Positions 31,795-41,917 are shown, numbered from the stretch's first letter. The stretch is DNA of 64,000 bases from M3007 sp041392625 (GCA_041392625.1 JAWKLR010000017.1:11972-75971); one strand, 5' to 3'. The notes: generated from the letters alone by a model not told the origin. A program made the numbers and translations.

Positions 31795-34700
31795 ATGACA
31801 GAGTACAAGAGCATACTAAAGGAACTAATAAAGGACAAGGAAACTTGGAGACAACTAAAGCCTGAACTTTCCAAATACAATGTTCACTCTGTAGACACAG
31901 GTGAAAAAGACACGAGAGCGGGAAAGATTTTTGAAGTTTTTACAAAGTACTATTTCCTTGCTTCACCAACGGAAAAGGATAACTACAAGAATGTATGGCT
32001 ATTTGAAGAGACTCCGCTTGAAGTCCGAAGGAAACTAAACTTAGGAAATCAAGACTATGGAGTTGACTTGATTCTACAAGATGTAGAAGAACTGTATTTT
32101 GTCGTTCGGTGCAAGTACAAATGATGAAACAAACAGAATTGAATTGGTCCGCTGATAAGATTGCCAACCTTTTCGCTTTTTGCCCAAATGCAGACGGCTA
32201 CATTGTTTTTTCAAATGCAATTGACCTTGACCAGGTATCCAAGAGCAAGGCATGACAAATTCACCTTTTACGGAGTTGCAAAAAACTACAGAATGAAATT
32301 GATAAGGGACTAATCCTCTCAATTTATAATTTACTTGCAGAAAACCAACTGACAGAAGAAGGCTTCTATAATCCTTTACCGCACAAGAAGTGCAATTCAA
32401 GAATGTATTGAGTGGTTTACAGAAGGAGAAGAGTCAAGGGGGCAATTAATTCTTCCTTGTGGTGCAGGTAGACTTTACGGCATTATGGATTAAGGAAAGA
32501 GTTGAAAGCAAGAATACTTTGGTACTTATGCCCTTCGCTTGCACTTCTTCGACAAATCAAAAATGAATGGTCAAAACAGGAGTTCAGTTTATCAATATTT
32601 ATGTGTTTGCTCAGAAACAGATATTGATAAAGATGCAACATGAACACCTTAGTAACTCCCACCTATGAAGTAGATACCAGAGTTACCACAAATGCCGAAC
32701 ATGTAAAGTCTTTTTCTTTCAAGGCCATTTGATGAAAAAGTGATTTTCTCCACCTATCATTCATTGCCCGTTATAGCGAAGCCATAAAAGATTCAAACTT
32801 TGAATTTGACTTGACTTTTTGCGATGAAGCCCATAAAACAGCAGGTGTTGGAAAGAATAAATTCAGTCTCATTTACGACAACAATCTTGTGCCTTCTAAG
32901 TACAGATTATATGCATCCACGAATTGTAAAAGAGACTTCAAAAAGAAACTCGGAGATGATCTAAAGTATGCCTACGACATGAATGACCCAAACACTTTTG
33001 GGTACGAGTTTCATAGGATGACTTTTAAGGATGCAATCGAAGAAAATATACTTGTTGACTATAAAATTGTTGCAATTGGAGTAAGCGATTGATGAACTGA
33101 AAGATTATATCGAGCAAAGAAGATTTGTTGACGAAAAGCTTTCAATGGATGAATTGGCTAACAATTATGCTCTAGAGCATGTGATGAAAAAATACAATGC
33201 CAATCATGGGTTGACTTTTCATTCACGAGTAAAGCTAGCACAAGAATTTGCCGATAGACATGGTAAATTATTTACAAGTACTAAAACATTTTCTGTAAAT
33301 GGTGAGCAACCTACAAGCTGAAACTTAGTGCTTGAAGAATTTAAAAATTCTGAAAAGGCTATTGTGTCTAATGCGAGATGTTTGACGGAAGGAGTTGATG
33401 TTCCAACGATTGACTTGGTGTATTTCTGCGACCCTAAAAACTCTAAGGTTGACATTGTTCAAGCAGTCAGGCGAAGCATTACGTAAAAGAAGGGAAAGAA
33501 TTAGGCTTGATAGTAGTTCCTATTTACCACTCCAAAAAGGATGATCGAAAATTCAATTAGTACAGGATCATTTAAAAACCTACTCAGGTTATCCGCTCGT
33601 TATGCGATCAAGATGAAAGGCTTCGGGACAGAGATTCTTTCCTTGCATTTGGGAAAGGAAAGCGGAAGTCAAACAAAATTGACATTATTTCTTCGGTTAT
33701 AGAAGAACAAGACAAGATCATATTAGAAGGGTTTGAAGAAAAAGGCTGAAAAACTCTCTATTTGACCAAATCATTGAGAAATCCTCCAACAATTGGGATT
33801 TGTGAAACATCTCAACCTTAAAGAAAATTATTTAGAAATACAATAAGGACTATCCTTCTAAGAAAGACGATAAGGATTTATACAATTGGATTGCAAACCA
33901 GAGAAACCGTAAGAAAAACGGAACCTGAAAAATGAAGAACTGCGTAAGTTAAACGCAATAAATTTTGTTTGGAATGTTGTAGAGTGGAAATGGGAAAGAA
34001 TGTTTTCCGTCTTTCAAGAATATTCGTATGAAAATGTTTTCCCACCATGTAATGGAATTGACGATAATGAATTGGTAAAATGGTATAAATATCAACATAG
34101 TTGTATTCGAGATAACAAAATACTTAGTCCAGAACAGAAGAAACGATTTCTTGCAATAGACAACAAATTTGAAGGACCTTCCAGTAGAAAAAAGTGGATT
34201 GAACCTTACAGGGAGCTTGTAAATTTCAGATTAGATAATCCTGACAAATGGCCTCAATACGACAGAATAACTCAAAATCTACTGAAAGTAAATTGTACAT
34301 ATTCTGCCAGACCATGAGAAAACGGTATCGTGAAAACGACCTTGGAAACTTATTGGTTTGAAAAAATGACAAGTATAGACCTTCAATTTTGAAGGCAGAC
34401 CGACAATTGGACTCAATATTGGCAGGAGATAAAAGACCTTTTGAAAAACAGAGACAATATTTCAGTTGAAGAAATAGGGAGCAATGCTTATTCATGGATT
34501 CTGCGTCATAGAAAGAAGTATGATGAAGGAAAGTTGACAGAGTACCACACCAAAAAAATTGAAGAACTTGATCTTGATCCTTCTTTGAGACTTGGGAACA
34601 GAAATTTGAAAATTAAAGAATGGGTTGAAGAGAACGGGAAACTTCCAACCAGAACAACTCAAAGGACTTTCATTCTTGGCTTGGTTCTCAAAGGTCACGT

Positions 34701-35433
34701 TTTAAAACAACGAATAATGACGAACAAATTCAGGCCCTTGAGTCAATTGGGTATGATTTATATGCTGAAAGAAAAGCATGAACAACAATGGTTTGAACGC
34801 TTGAAACAATTTCAAGAGTTTATAGAAAAGAATAAGCGAGAGCAAGTTATTTCGGAAAGGGATTGGAAAAGACTTTTTGTACGTATGGGCTTCAGGCTCA
34901 ACGAGCAGTTAAAGCTGGGAATGCTCGTAATAGAAAACAACTTTCTAAAAAAAAAGAGAAGAGAGAAACTTAAATGCAATTGGTTTTAAATGGGTTGAAG
35001 GACAAAAGGAGAAAAATACATAGGAAGAGAGAATTTAGAGGAACTTACAAAACACATCAAACCAAATGGACGATTAGTGTTGCCATCAACTATCAACGGA
35101 AGTAGAAATATTCTTTACACTTGGTGGATAAACCAAAAAATAGCCTTTGAAGGAGAACTCGCAGATGATAGGGTAAAAGCCTTTCAAAATATTGGTATTG
35201 ACCTTAAAACAATTAAAAACAACTCAAAAAGGGACGGCTTTACTAAGTGGGCAAACAGAGTTTATGAAATTGCCGAATTTATTAAAGAAACAGGACATTA
35301 TCCAAAAGCTGGCAAGGACAAGAAGCAAGGAAACCTTTACCAGTCATTGGCTAGAACAAAAAGAGCATTCAAAAACAATGAACTCTCAGAGAAGCAAATA
35401 GAATTACTAAATGAACTTAAAATTGAATTATAA
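31795..35433 (+). pseudogene. Frame-shattered nuclease-helicase-HA gene (restriction endonuclease-like, DEAH helicase, helicase-associated repeats)
   Basis: Homology runs the whole length but in many frames. 31795-32124 encodes an N-terminal restriction-like domain with a GVDLI...YFVVRCKYK pattern (D...xxK of a PD-(D/E)xK fold). 32440-32480 carries Walker A (LILPCGAG followed by broken KT). 32811-33092 holds motif II, FCDEAHKTAG. About 33360-33480 holds motif V/VI remnants (NARCLTEGVDVPTIDLVYF, VDIVQAV). From 34000 to 35433 come helicase-associated (HA) repeats, for example WKWERMFSVFQEY and ILYTWWINQK. The overall plan matches the COG4889-type helicases with a fused Mrr-like nuclease, often found in defence regions. 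Many of the breaks are one-base losses in short runs (AA to A in Walker A), suggesting sequence error at least in part. The segment is more AT-rich than its neighbours. Confidence 0.75.
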
Positions 35434-35559
35434 TGCCAACGCTCAACAGCCACACACATTGCCAAGCCGCTCAAAGCCAACGCGCCAGCCAAAGCTTGTT
35501 AAAGAGTGTGTCTGAGCCAACGCATGGACAATAAAGAAAAGCACGAAAGCACAACAAAA

Positions 35560-35665
35560 GCTATACGTAATGCGGGCGAAAGTGCTGATATGACAGTAAT
35601 TACATTAAACAAACTATTCGGTAGGCGGACAGTGAAGTGCCTTGAAATCCCGCACTACGCATAGC
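35560..35665. repeat. 106-base element bounded by an imperfect 17-base inverted repeat
   Basis: GCTATACGTAATGCGGG (35560-35576) and CCCGCACTACGCATAGC (35649-35665) are inverted copies with two mismatches. The region between is not obviously coding. It could be a miniature element, a recombination site or a structured RNA. Confidence 0.55.
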
Positions 35666-35686
35666 CGAGCCGATAATTACTAAAAA

Positions 35687-35719
35687 GCCTGCACCGCATA
35701 CAAGTATGCAAGTGCAGGC
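35687..35719 (-). terminator. Terminator at the end of the cbb3 operon
   Basis: GCCTGCAC pairs with GTGCAGGC, and an inner stem (GCATAC/GTATGC) stacks on it with short A/C bulges. On the minus strand it is followed by TTTTTAG. It lies 60 bases past the stop of the SafE-like gene at 35780. Confidence 0.8.
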
Positions 35720-35779
35720 GCAAAAACAAAAACCCCTAATTCTTAAATATCTTGAATGGGCATATCGCCCGTTTTTCTT

Positions 35780-36469
35780 TTAGTGGCAATCCAGTTGTGC
35801 CGGTGGGACAGCAGATTCAAACAAGGACAAATCCAGGTGAAGTCCACGGCTGATCAATAGAATTCCTGTAATGGCGAGCAGCATGGGTTGGATGATCTGA
35901 AATTTCTTTCGCAGTTGAATACTTATGCTTTTGCCTGCGGTCATGGTGAACAGCAGAAGCGGGATAGTACCCAGGCCAAAGACCATCATAAATGCAGCTC
36001 CCAGCCAGGGAGTGGCACTGGCAATTGCACCAGCAAGTGCTGCATACACCAGTCCACATGGCAGAAACCCGTTCAGAAGTCCCATGCTCCAGCTGGCTGC
36101 AATGGAATCTTTATTGATTAAATATCCAAGTTGCTTCTTTACATACTGTGTTGCCTGGCGCAGTCCCGGGATTTTCATGGCTGCCCGTTCCCAATGATAT
36201 GCATAGAAGGCAGCTAAAATCATGCTTACCCCTGCAATCAGAGAGAGTGCTTGTTGAAAACCCGCCATGGCGAGCCCTTTCCCGGCTAGTCCAAAAAACA
36301 GACCTAAGCCTGCATATGCGCTTATTCTGCCCGACTGATAAATCAGGGCGCGGCCCAGCATCTTTCGGCGTGTTTCAGCCGGAAGCGGTATGGCCAGCAT
36401 CAATGGGCCACACATGGCCACACAGTGCAGGCTACCTGCCAGTCCGAGTAAGAGCGCAGTCCACAGCAT
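35780..36469 (-). CDS. Sulfite exporter TauE/SafE-like membrane protein of the cbb3 operon
   Basis: The 229-residue membrane protein has about six helices. It carries Cys- and Met/His-containing segments at the two halves (LHCVAMCGPLML near the N-terminus and GFLPCGLVYAAL in the middle), which resembles DsbD/CcdA-like and TauE/SafE-like proteins. In Bacteroidota this gene regularly closes the ccoNOPGH cluster and is thought to help cofactor (copper) supply or maturation of the cbb3 oxidase. The Cys pairs suit metal or redox handling. It starts 3 bases after the FixH-like stop, so it is translated in the same operon, and a terminator follows at 35687-35719. Confidence 0.82.
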   Translation of the reverse strand: MLWTALLLGLAGSLHCVAMCGPLMLAIPLPAETRRKMLGRALIYQSGRISAYAGLGLFFGLAGKGLAMAGFQQALSLIAGVSMILAAFYAYHWERAAMKIPGLRQATQYVKKQLGYLINKDSIAASWSMGLLNGFLPCGLVYAALAGAIASATPWLGAAFMMVFGLGTIPLLLFTMTAGKSISIQLRKKFQIIQPMLLAITGILLISRGLHLDLSLFESAVPPAQLDCH

Positions 36470-36472
36470 GTC

Positions 36473-36913
36473 TTACAAGTTGATTCGTTGTTCGTTGAAA
36501 AAGGCGGTTCCGCCTGCGGCCCAGTCTACCTCAATATTCCAGAGGCCGCCATAGAATCCGTCGGTTGGAATGTAGAAGTCACCTTTTTCATCGGGTGTAA
36601 TGTCAATGAACTTATCATCGGATAGGGTAGCGGAGCGGAACAGTTTTACTTTACCGCTGGGAGCTCCCAATCGTTCGGGAAAATCTATTTTTATTCTGTT
36701 TTGGTCTGCTTCAAAACGGATAGGCAGACCGCCTTCCAGATTTGCAGCATTTTGTTTTTTATTAAAATGCTCCTGATAGTTCAGGTCGAGTTTGTAGTAA
36801 TCATCCTGAACAAGCCCTGGGTTGTGCTTAGTTGATGCAAGAACAGCGCCTACCATGCCGACGACGAATACACCATATACCAAGGCTATACCGGTTCCCC
36901 AATTGAATTTCAT
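36473..36913 (-). CDS. ccoH: FixH/CcoH-like cbb3 oxidase assembly protein
   Basis: The 146-residue protein has one N-terminal transmembrane helix (WGTGIALVYGVFVVGMVGAVLAS), followed by a conserved LVQDDYYKLDLNYQEHFNKKQNA segment and a beta-rich periplasmic domain ending GLWNIEVDWAAGGTAFF. This is the FixH layout. FixH is needed with FixG and FixI for cbb3 oxidase assembly; in Bacteroidota the same role is assumed. The gene sits between ccoG (41-base gap) and the SafE-like gene, as in other Bacteroidota cbb3 clusters. A short GC-rich palindrome (36943-36954) lies in the gap upstream. Confidence 0.88.
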   Translation of the reverse strand: MKFNWGTGIALVYGVFVVGMVGAVLASTKHNPGLVQDDYYKLDLNYQEHFNKKQNAANLEGGLPIRFEADQNRIKIDFPERLGAPSGKVKLFRSATLSDDKFIDITPDEKGDFYIPTDGFYGGLWNIEVDWAAGGTAFFNEQRINL

Positions 36914-36954
36914 AAGAGTGTATTTTGTTTTTGCTTAAGGGTGCCTGAGCAGGC

Positions 36955-38403
36955 TTATTTGCCTGGCCCCAGGAAGTTGGTTTTTACATGGTCGATGAGT
37001 TTGCCTTTTGAGTAGACCTCAATTTCCAGGGGAGTTTTTCTTCCATTTAATTTTTCCTTAGGCATTTCGATAAAGAAAGCGCCCTGGGCTTTTTCTCCTT
37101 TGGCAATTGGCTCGGGTGCATGTCCCACCATTTTGATAATCCCTTCCTCGTTTTTCAAGCGGATTTCTACGGGCAATTCCCCGCCGCTTTTATTGATGAG
37201 TTTGTAGGTATACAAATTAGATAAATGCCCTTCATCAACCTTTTGGTAAAGTTGTCCCGGGGATCTCAGAATGATACTTTCAATGGAGCCTCTGTTTGCA
37301 ATAAGGGCTACGTCGAGAATGAGCAATGCAAGGAGTACAGCAGAATAAGCAAATACTCTTGGGGTGAATATTTTTTTCTCGCCGCTTTCAATACCTTTCA
37401 TGGAGTCGTAACGGATCAAGCCGCGTGGCTTTTCAATTTTATCCATTACTTCATCACAGGCATCGATACAGGCTGTACAATTGACACACTCAAGTTGTGT
37501 ACCATTTCGAATGTCGATGCCGGTAGGGCAGACTGCAATACACAATTTACAGTCGATGCAATCTCCCTGTGGGCTGGCTGCTTCCTGAATGGATTCAATC
37601 GGATTTTTTTGTTTTTTCAGTTTGCCTCTTGGCTCACCACGAACGTAGTCATAAGCAACCACCACCGTATCTTTTACTAGCAATACACCTTGAAGGCGGC
37701 CGTAAGGACAAATTGTGGTACATACCTGTTCGCGAAGTCGGGAGAATACAAAATAGAAAATACCGGAAAAAATCAACATGCCAATGAAGCCTGAGAAGTG
37801 TTCGCTGATTGGATCGGTAATGATCTGAAATACTTTCTCAGTTCCCAGGATATACGCGAGGAAGAGGTTGGAAACGACTACCGCAATTGCAAAGAAGATG
37901 GCATGTTTGAGTGCCTTTTTCCGAATCTTACTTGCTGACCAGGGAGCCTGGTCCAGTTTGCGTTGTTGATTGGCATCGCCTTCAATCCAGTATTCAATTT
38001 TGCGGAAAACATTTTCCATGAATACCGTTTGGGGGCATGCCCAACCACAAAACAAACGGCCATAAACCACGGTGAACAAAATAATGAACACAAACATGGT
38101 CAACATTGCTAGTGCAAACAAGTGAAAGTCTTGCGGGGTAAACAAAATTCCGAACAAGACAAACTTGCGTTCCAGTACATTGAACAGCATAAACTGTTCG
38201 CCATTTACTTTGATAAACGGCATACCGATAAACAGGGCCAGAAATACAATGGTGGCCAGGTTGCGGTAATTCGTGAACCGTCCTTTGGGTTTTTTCGGAT
38301 AAATCCAAATACGTTTTCCGTGTTCGTCTACAGTTGCGATCCGATCACGAAACTCTTCGGTATCCTCAATAAAGTCGAGCCAGGGTTCTTTCTCTTGAGA
38401 CAT
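36955..38403 (-). CDS. ccoG: CcoG (FixG-like) polyferredoxin, cbb3 oxidase accessory protein
   Basis: The 482-residue protein has several N-terminal helices and a ferredoxin-like motif set: YGRLFCGWACPQTVF and REQVCTTICPYGRLQGVLL in the membrane part, then CIDCKLCIAVCPTGIDIRNG and CVNCTACIDACDEVMDKI. Together they supply ligands for [4Fe-4S] clusters. The C-terminal region is a beta-sandwich (IgG-like) domain (about residues 380-482). CcoG/FixG reduces Cu(II) to Cu(I) for insertion into the CuB site of cbb3 oxidase. It lies between ccoP and ccoH, and a stem-loop at 38440-38485 separates it from ccoP. The gene is intact. Confidence 0.95.
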   Translation of the reverse strand: MSQEKEPWLDFIEDTEEFRDRIATVDEHGKRIWIYPKKPKGRFTNYRNLATIVFLALFIGMPFIKVNGEQFMLFNVLERKFVLFGILFTPQDFHLFALAMLTMFVFIILFTVVYGRLFCGWACPQTVFMENVFRKIEYWIEGDANQQRKLDQAPWSASKIRKKALKHAIFFAIAVVVSNLFLAYILGTEKVFQIITDPISEHFSGFIGMLIFSGIFYFVFSRLREQVCTTICPYGRLQGVLLVKDTVVVAYDYVRGEPRGKLKKQKNPIESIQEAASPQGDCIDCKLCIAVCPTGIDIRNGTQLECVNCTACIDACDEVMDKIEKPRGLIRYDSMKGIESGEKKIFTPRVFAYSAVLLALLILDVALIANRGSIESIILRSPGQLYQKVDEGHLSNLYTYKLINKSGGELPVEIRLKNEEGIIKMVGHAPEPIAKGEKAQGAFFIEMPKEKLNGRKTPLEIEVYSKGKLIDHVKTNFLGPGK

Positions 38404-38439
38404 TGTTCTTGCTTAATTTAGTAGGTCTTTGGGGTTGTG

Positions 38440-38485
38440 GAGACCAATCCGAACAAAAGCACGGGTACTCTTGTGGATTGGTCTC
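38440..38485 (-). other. Intercistronic stem-loop between ccoP and ccoG
   Basis: GAGACCAATCC and GGATTGGTCTC form a perfect 11-bp stem around a 24-base loop. No T-run follows on the minus strand, so it is more likely an mRNA stabiliser or processing element than a full terminator. Confidence 0.6.
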
Positions 38486-38497
38486 ACACGGGATTTA

Positions 38498-39448
38498 TTA
38501 TTCACTCACTGCTGTGCTGTCAGTTGGCGTTTCAGCCGGTGCGGCTTCTTCCTGCCAGAGGTCACCTTGTGGGGCCTTAGGGTTTGGAGGGTTAGTTCCC
38601 TGCAAGGTGAGAATATACGATGCTACCTTTTGAATATCGCTTGGAGTCAATTGTGCAGACCACGCGATCATACCTTTTTCAGGCACACCATTTTTAATGG
38701 TTTTGAATACATTCTTGATACCGCCACCGTGCAACCAATATGCATCGGTTAGGTTTGGACCGATGGTGTTCCCTTCACCTGCAGTTCCGTGACATGGAGT
38801 ACAGTTGGTTGAGAAGATGAGTTGGCCATCACCGAGTGGGCCACTTTCTGTAAGTTGAACCACAGATTCTTCGTCTACACGGTTGGCTGCACCTGCAAGT
38901 GCGATGGCCATTTCCTTTTTGGCCTGTTCCATCTCCATCTCGTATTCTTTTGCCTGGTTTGGTCCGTCACCTCCCCAGTGGTAGTAGAACATATAGACTA
39001 CCGCAAAAATGATGGTCAGGATAAACATATTAACCCACCAGGGTGGAAGTGTGTTATCCAATTCCCGGATTCCGTCGTAGGCGTGATCCTTAAGGATTTC
39101 TTCCTCCCGGTCGATTGGAACGGCATCTTCCCAGAATGTTTTGCGGAATTTGTCCCAAAGGCTGTCTCCCGAAGGCGCGGCAGCTGCGGCCAGTTCCTCA
39201 AGCGTAATTCCACTTTTTTCTGCCTGCAACGCAACTACGCGCTTGTACAGAAACTGGTTTACTTTGATTACATAAACCATTGCAACAATAAAGAGAAGTG
39301 CAGCTGCAGTGATTAGCACCAGGGTCATGATGCTGCCCAATTGGTTGGGCTCAGTTGCTGCATCCGGGGCAGGCATGTTGGCTTGCGCCATCAGCAAGGA
39401 AGCGGAGCCCAGGAAGAGCAAGGTGAAAATATATTTTAATGATTTCAT
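38498..39448 (-). CDS. ccoP: cbb3 oxidase cytochrome c subunit CcoP
   Basis: From ATG 39448 the 316-residue protein has an N-terminal signal-like helix (FTLLFLGSASLLMAQ) and a second helix (IMTLVLITAAALLFIVAMVYVI). The cbb3-type N-terminal domain is present (DGIRELDNTLPPWWVNMFILTIIFAVVYMFYYHWGG). One cytochrome c domain follows, with the heme motif CTPCHG (CxxCH), the Met ligand region in GMIAWSAQL, and a Pro/Ala-rich tail. Classical CcoP has two c-type hemes; only one CxxCH is seen here, as in other Bacteroidota. It delivers electrons to the CcoN heme-copper centre in the inner membrane. It lies downstream of ccoQ with a stem-loop in between. Confidence 0.93.
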   Translation of the reverse strand: MKSLKYIFTLLFLGSASLLMAQANMPAPDAATEPNQLGSIMTLVLITAAALLFIVAMVYVIKVNQFLYKRVVALQAEKSGITLEELAAAAAPSGDSLWDKFRKTFWEDAVPIDREEEILKDHAYDGIRELDNTLPPWWVNMFILTIIFAVVYMFYYHWGGDGPNQAKEYEMEMEQAKKEMAIALAGAANRVDEESVVQLTESGPLGDGQLIFSTNCTPCHGTAGEGNTIGPNLTDAYWLHGGGIKNVFKTIKNGVPEKGMIAWSAQLTPSDIQKVASYILTLQGTNPPNPKAPQGDLWQEEAAPAETPTDSTAVSE

Positions 39449-39497
39449 TTTATTCAAAAATTGAAAGTTTGAATTTCGTTTCCCAGTTGGCTTCGTT

Positions 39498-39538
39498 CGG
39501 TTTATTGGCTGCCGGTTTATCGACAGCCAATAAAACCG
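39498..39538 (-). other. Intercistronic stem-loop between ccoQ-like gene and ccoP
   Basis: CGGTTTATTGGCTG and CAGCCAATAAAACCG form a 14-bp stem with a one-base bulge and a 12-base loop. No T-run follows on the minus strand. A similar structure precedes ccoG. Confidence 0.6.
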
Positions 39539-39547
39539 TCCGTTTGC

Positions 39548-39706
39548 CTAGTCTTCCAGTGGCATTTGTGCCATCCGGTCGGTATCCTGTTTGTTGCTAA
39601 GCGCTGCCCGAATGGCTGCTACACAGAATGTAGTGAAAAACAACAGTAGCGCTGAGATTCCAAACCACTGAATACCTTGTGCTGATTCTAAGATGTACTT
39701 ATACAT
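39548..39706 (-). CDS. ccoQ: CcoQ-like small subunit of cbb3 oxidase
   Basis: A 52-residue frame starts at ATG 39706 and ends at TAG 39548-39550. It reads MYKYILESAQGIQWFGISAL followed by a hydrophobic helix (LLFFTTFCVAAIRAAL) and a short charged tail (SNKQDTDRMAQMPLED). One helix, the position between ccoNO and ccoP, and the tight 25-base gap to ccoNO fit the CcoQ role of stabilising cbb3. Sequence similarity alone is weak for such a small protein, so the name rests on context. Confidence 0.78.
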   Translation of the reverse strand: MYKYILESAQGIQWFGISALLLFFTTFCVAAIRAALSNKQDTDRMAQMPLED

Positions 39707-39731
39707 AAGTTAGATTTTTGTAGTCAGTAGT

Positions 39732-41874
39732 TTATTTGTTTTCTGTTGTCTTTTGCGCTTTGATATCGGTACCCAGACGCTGCAAGTAGGCAATGATTGC
39801 TACAATTTCCTTGTTTTCAAGGCCTTCGTCTTCGATGCCCTGACCTTTCAGGCTTTCAGCAACTGCTTTTGCTTGTGTCTGCGCTTCCTGAATCGCACGG
39901 TCTTCAAATCCTTTTGGATATGGAGTTCCGAGGAAACGGAGTGTTCCGATTTTCGCTGGAAGCAAACTCAAATCCATGTCATTCTCAACAAGCCATTCGT
40001 ATGGTGGCATGATGGAATTGGGTGAGGTTGTTCTTGGGTCGATCATGTGGTTGTAGTGCCAGCTATCCGGGTACTTACCACCTTCACGCATCAAGTCCGG
40101 ACCAGTTCGTTTACTACCCCAAAGGAATGGGCGATCGTAAACATATTCACCGGATTTGGAGTATTCACCATAACGAGCAGTTTCTGCGCGGAATGGACGA
40201 ATCATCTGGGAGTGGCAACCCACACACCCTTCGCGGATGTAGATGTCACGGCCTGTAAGTTCAAGCGGAGAGTAGGGTTTAACTGATTCAATTTTTGGAA
40301 CCTGGCTTTCGACAAATACCATTGGAATGATTTGTACGATACCACCAATTGCGATCAGAATGGTGCTAAAAAGCAACATTTGCATTGGACGGCTTTCAAC
40401 CCAGCGGTGCCAGTATTCCCCTTTTGCAAGGGCAAGTGGACGGGTGTCGCGTGCAGGTGCTTCTGCATCTTCATTAGAAAGGAAGGTGCCGCTTTTACCA
40501 GTCATGTACAAGTTGTACACACCCAGGATAGTACCAACAAAGAACAGGGTGCCACCCAGCGCACGAACTGCGTACATCGGGATGAGTTGAAGTACTGTAT
40601 CTAGGAAGTTACCCCATGCGAGTGTTCCTTCTGGAGTAAACTCTTTCCACATGAAGTGCTGTGTCCAGCCACCCCAGTAAAGAGGAACTGCGTAGAATAC
40701 AATACCGAGCGTACCAATCCAGAAGTGGATGTTAGCGAGGTTGGTAGAGTATAGTTTGGTGCGATACATACGTGGCCAGAGCCAGTAAAGCATAGCAAAA
40801 GTCATAAATCCATTCCATCCAAGAGCACCTACGTGAACGTGGGCGATGGTCCAGTCAGTAAAGTGGCTGATGGCGTTTACACTCTTGATTGAAAGCATTG
40901 GGCCTTCAAATGTTGCCATACCGTATGCAGTGATGGCCACTACCATAAACTTCAGCACTGGGTCTTGGCGAACGCGGTCCCATGCACCACGAAGTGTAAG
41001 CAGACCGTTCAACATACCACCCCAGGATGGTGCAATCAACATAACTGAGAAGACAGTACCGAGTGATTGAACCCAATCGGGCAGTGAAGAATAGAGCAAG
41101 TGGTGAGGTCCGGCCCAGATGTAGATGAAAATCAGTGCCCAGAAGTGGATAATCGAGAGTTTATAGGAATAAACCGGGCGATTAGCCGCTTTTGGAAGGA
41201 AGTAATACATTACCCCGAGATATGGAGTAGTGAGGAAGAATGCCACAGCATTGTGTCCATACCACCACTGAACCAGTGCTTCTTGCACACCAGCAAAAAC
41301 AGGATAAGAACCGAGCAAGGAGTAAGGAATCTCAAAACTACGCACGATGTGCAGCACCGCTACTGTTACCCAGGTTGCAATGTAGAACCAGATGGCTACA
41401 TACAGGTGGGATTCGCGGCGTTTGATGATGGTTCCGAACATATTAATACCAAAAACTACCCAGACCAGTGTGATCAGGATATCCAGAGGCCAAATAAGTT
41501 CGGCATACTCCCCACTGGTAGTCAGACCCATTGGCAGCGTAATTGCTGCAAGAAGAATGACCACCTGCCAGGCCCAGAAGTGAATCCAGGAAAGGGTGTC
41601 ACTAAACATCCGCGATTTCAACAAACGCTGGAGTGAGTAGTAAACCCCCATGAAGATACCATTGCCTACAAAGGCAAAAATTACGGCGTTGGTGTGCAAT
41701 GGACGGAGTCGCCCAAATGTGGTAAATGGAATTCCCCAGGTTAACCTCTGGGAATATTAGCCGAAAGGCTAAAACCAAGCCAACGAGCATACCTACGAGA
41801 CCAAACACAAAAGATGCGATCCCAAATGCTCTGACAATCTTGTTGTCGTACTGAAATTGTTCAATTCGGCTCAT
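39732..41874 (-). CDS. ccoN: Fused CcoN-CcoO subunit of cbb3 cytochrome oxidase (one-base frame slip near the N-terminus)
   Basis: The main frame (39732-41699, 655 residues) holds the 12-helix heme-copper oxidase core. It has His ligands in YGHNAVAFFLTTPYLG and HFTDWTIAHVHVG, and a fused CcoO heme c domain with CVGCHSQMIRPF. It ends DIKAQKTTENK. The N-terminus is in a neighbouring frame from ATG 41874 (MSRIEQFQYDNKIVRAFGIA...FPEVNLG). The reading passes into IPFTTFGRLRPLHTNAVIFA if one G is removed from the GGGG run (CCCC on the plus strand, 41734-41737). The join reconstructs a normal subunit of about 714 residues, so this is probably a sequence error. The fusion of CcoN and CcoO is usual in Bacteroidota. 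This is the O2-reducing, high-affinity, proton-pumping enzyme. Confidence 0.95.
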
Positions 41875-41917
41875 AAAGCTGATTATGAGATTAGTTATAA
41901 GTTAAGTTTGGATGTTG

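Larger units (their letters stand above)
35434..35779. other. Intergenic stretch with octamers, an inverted repeat pair and a hairpin
   Basis: The 346-base gap after the helicase gene contains three GCCAACGC octamers (35435-35442, 35476-35483, 35516-35523). It also holds an imperfect 17-base inverted repeat pair (35560-35576 with 35649-35665) and a strong hairpin at 35687-35719. No gene is supported. Confidence 0.55.

Noticed and set aside
31702..35523. Integron attC sites built on the GCCAACGC octamers
   Set aside because: The octamer does not fit the RYYYAAC/GTTRRRY core of attC, and no integrase was seen in the window.
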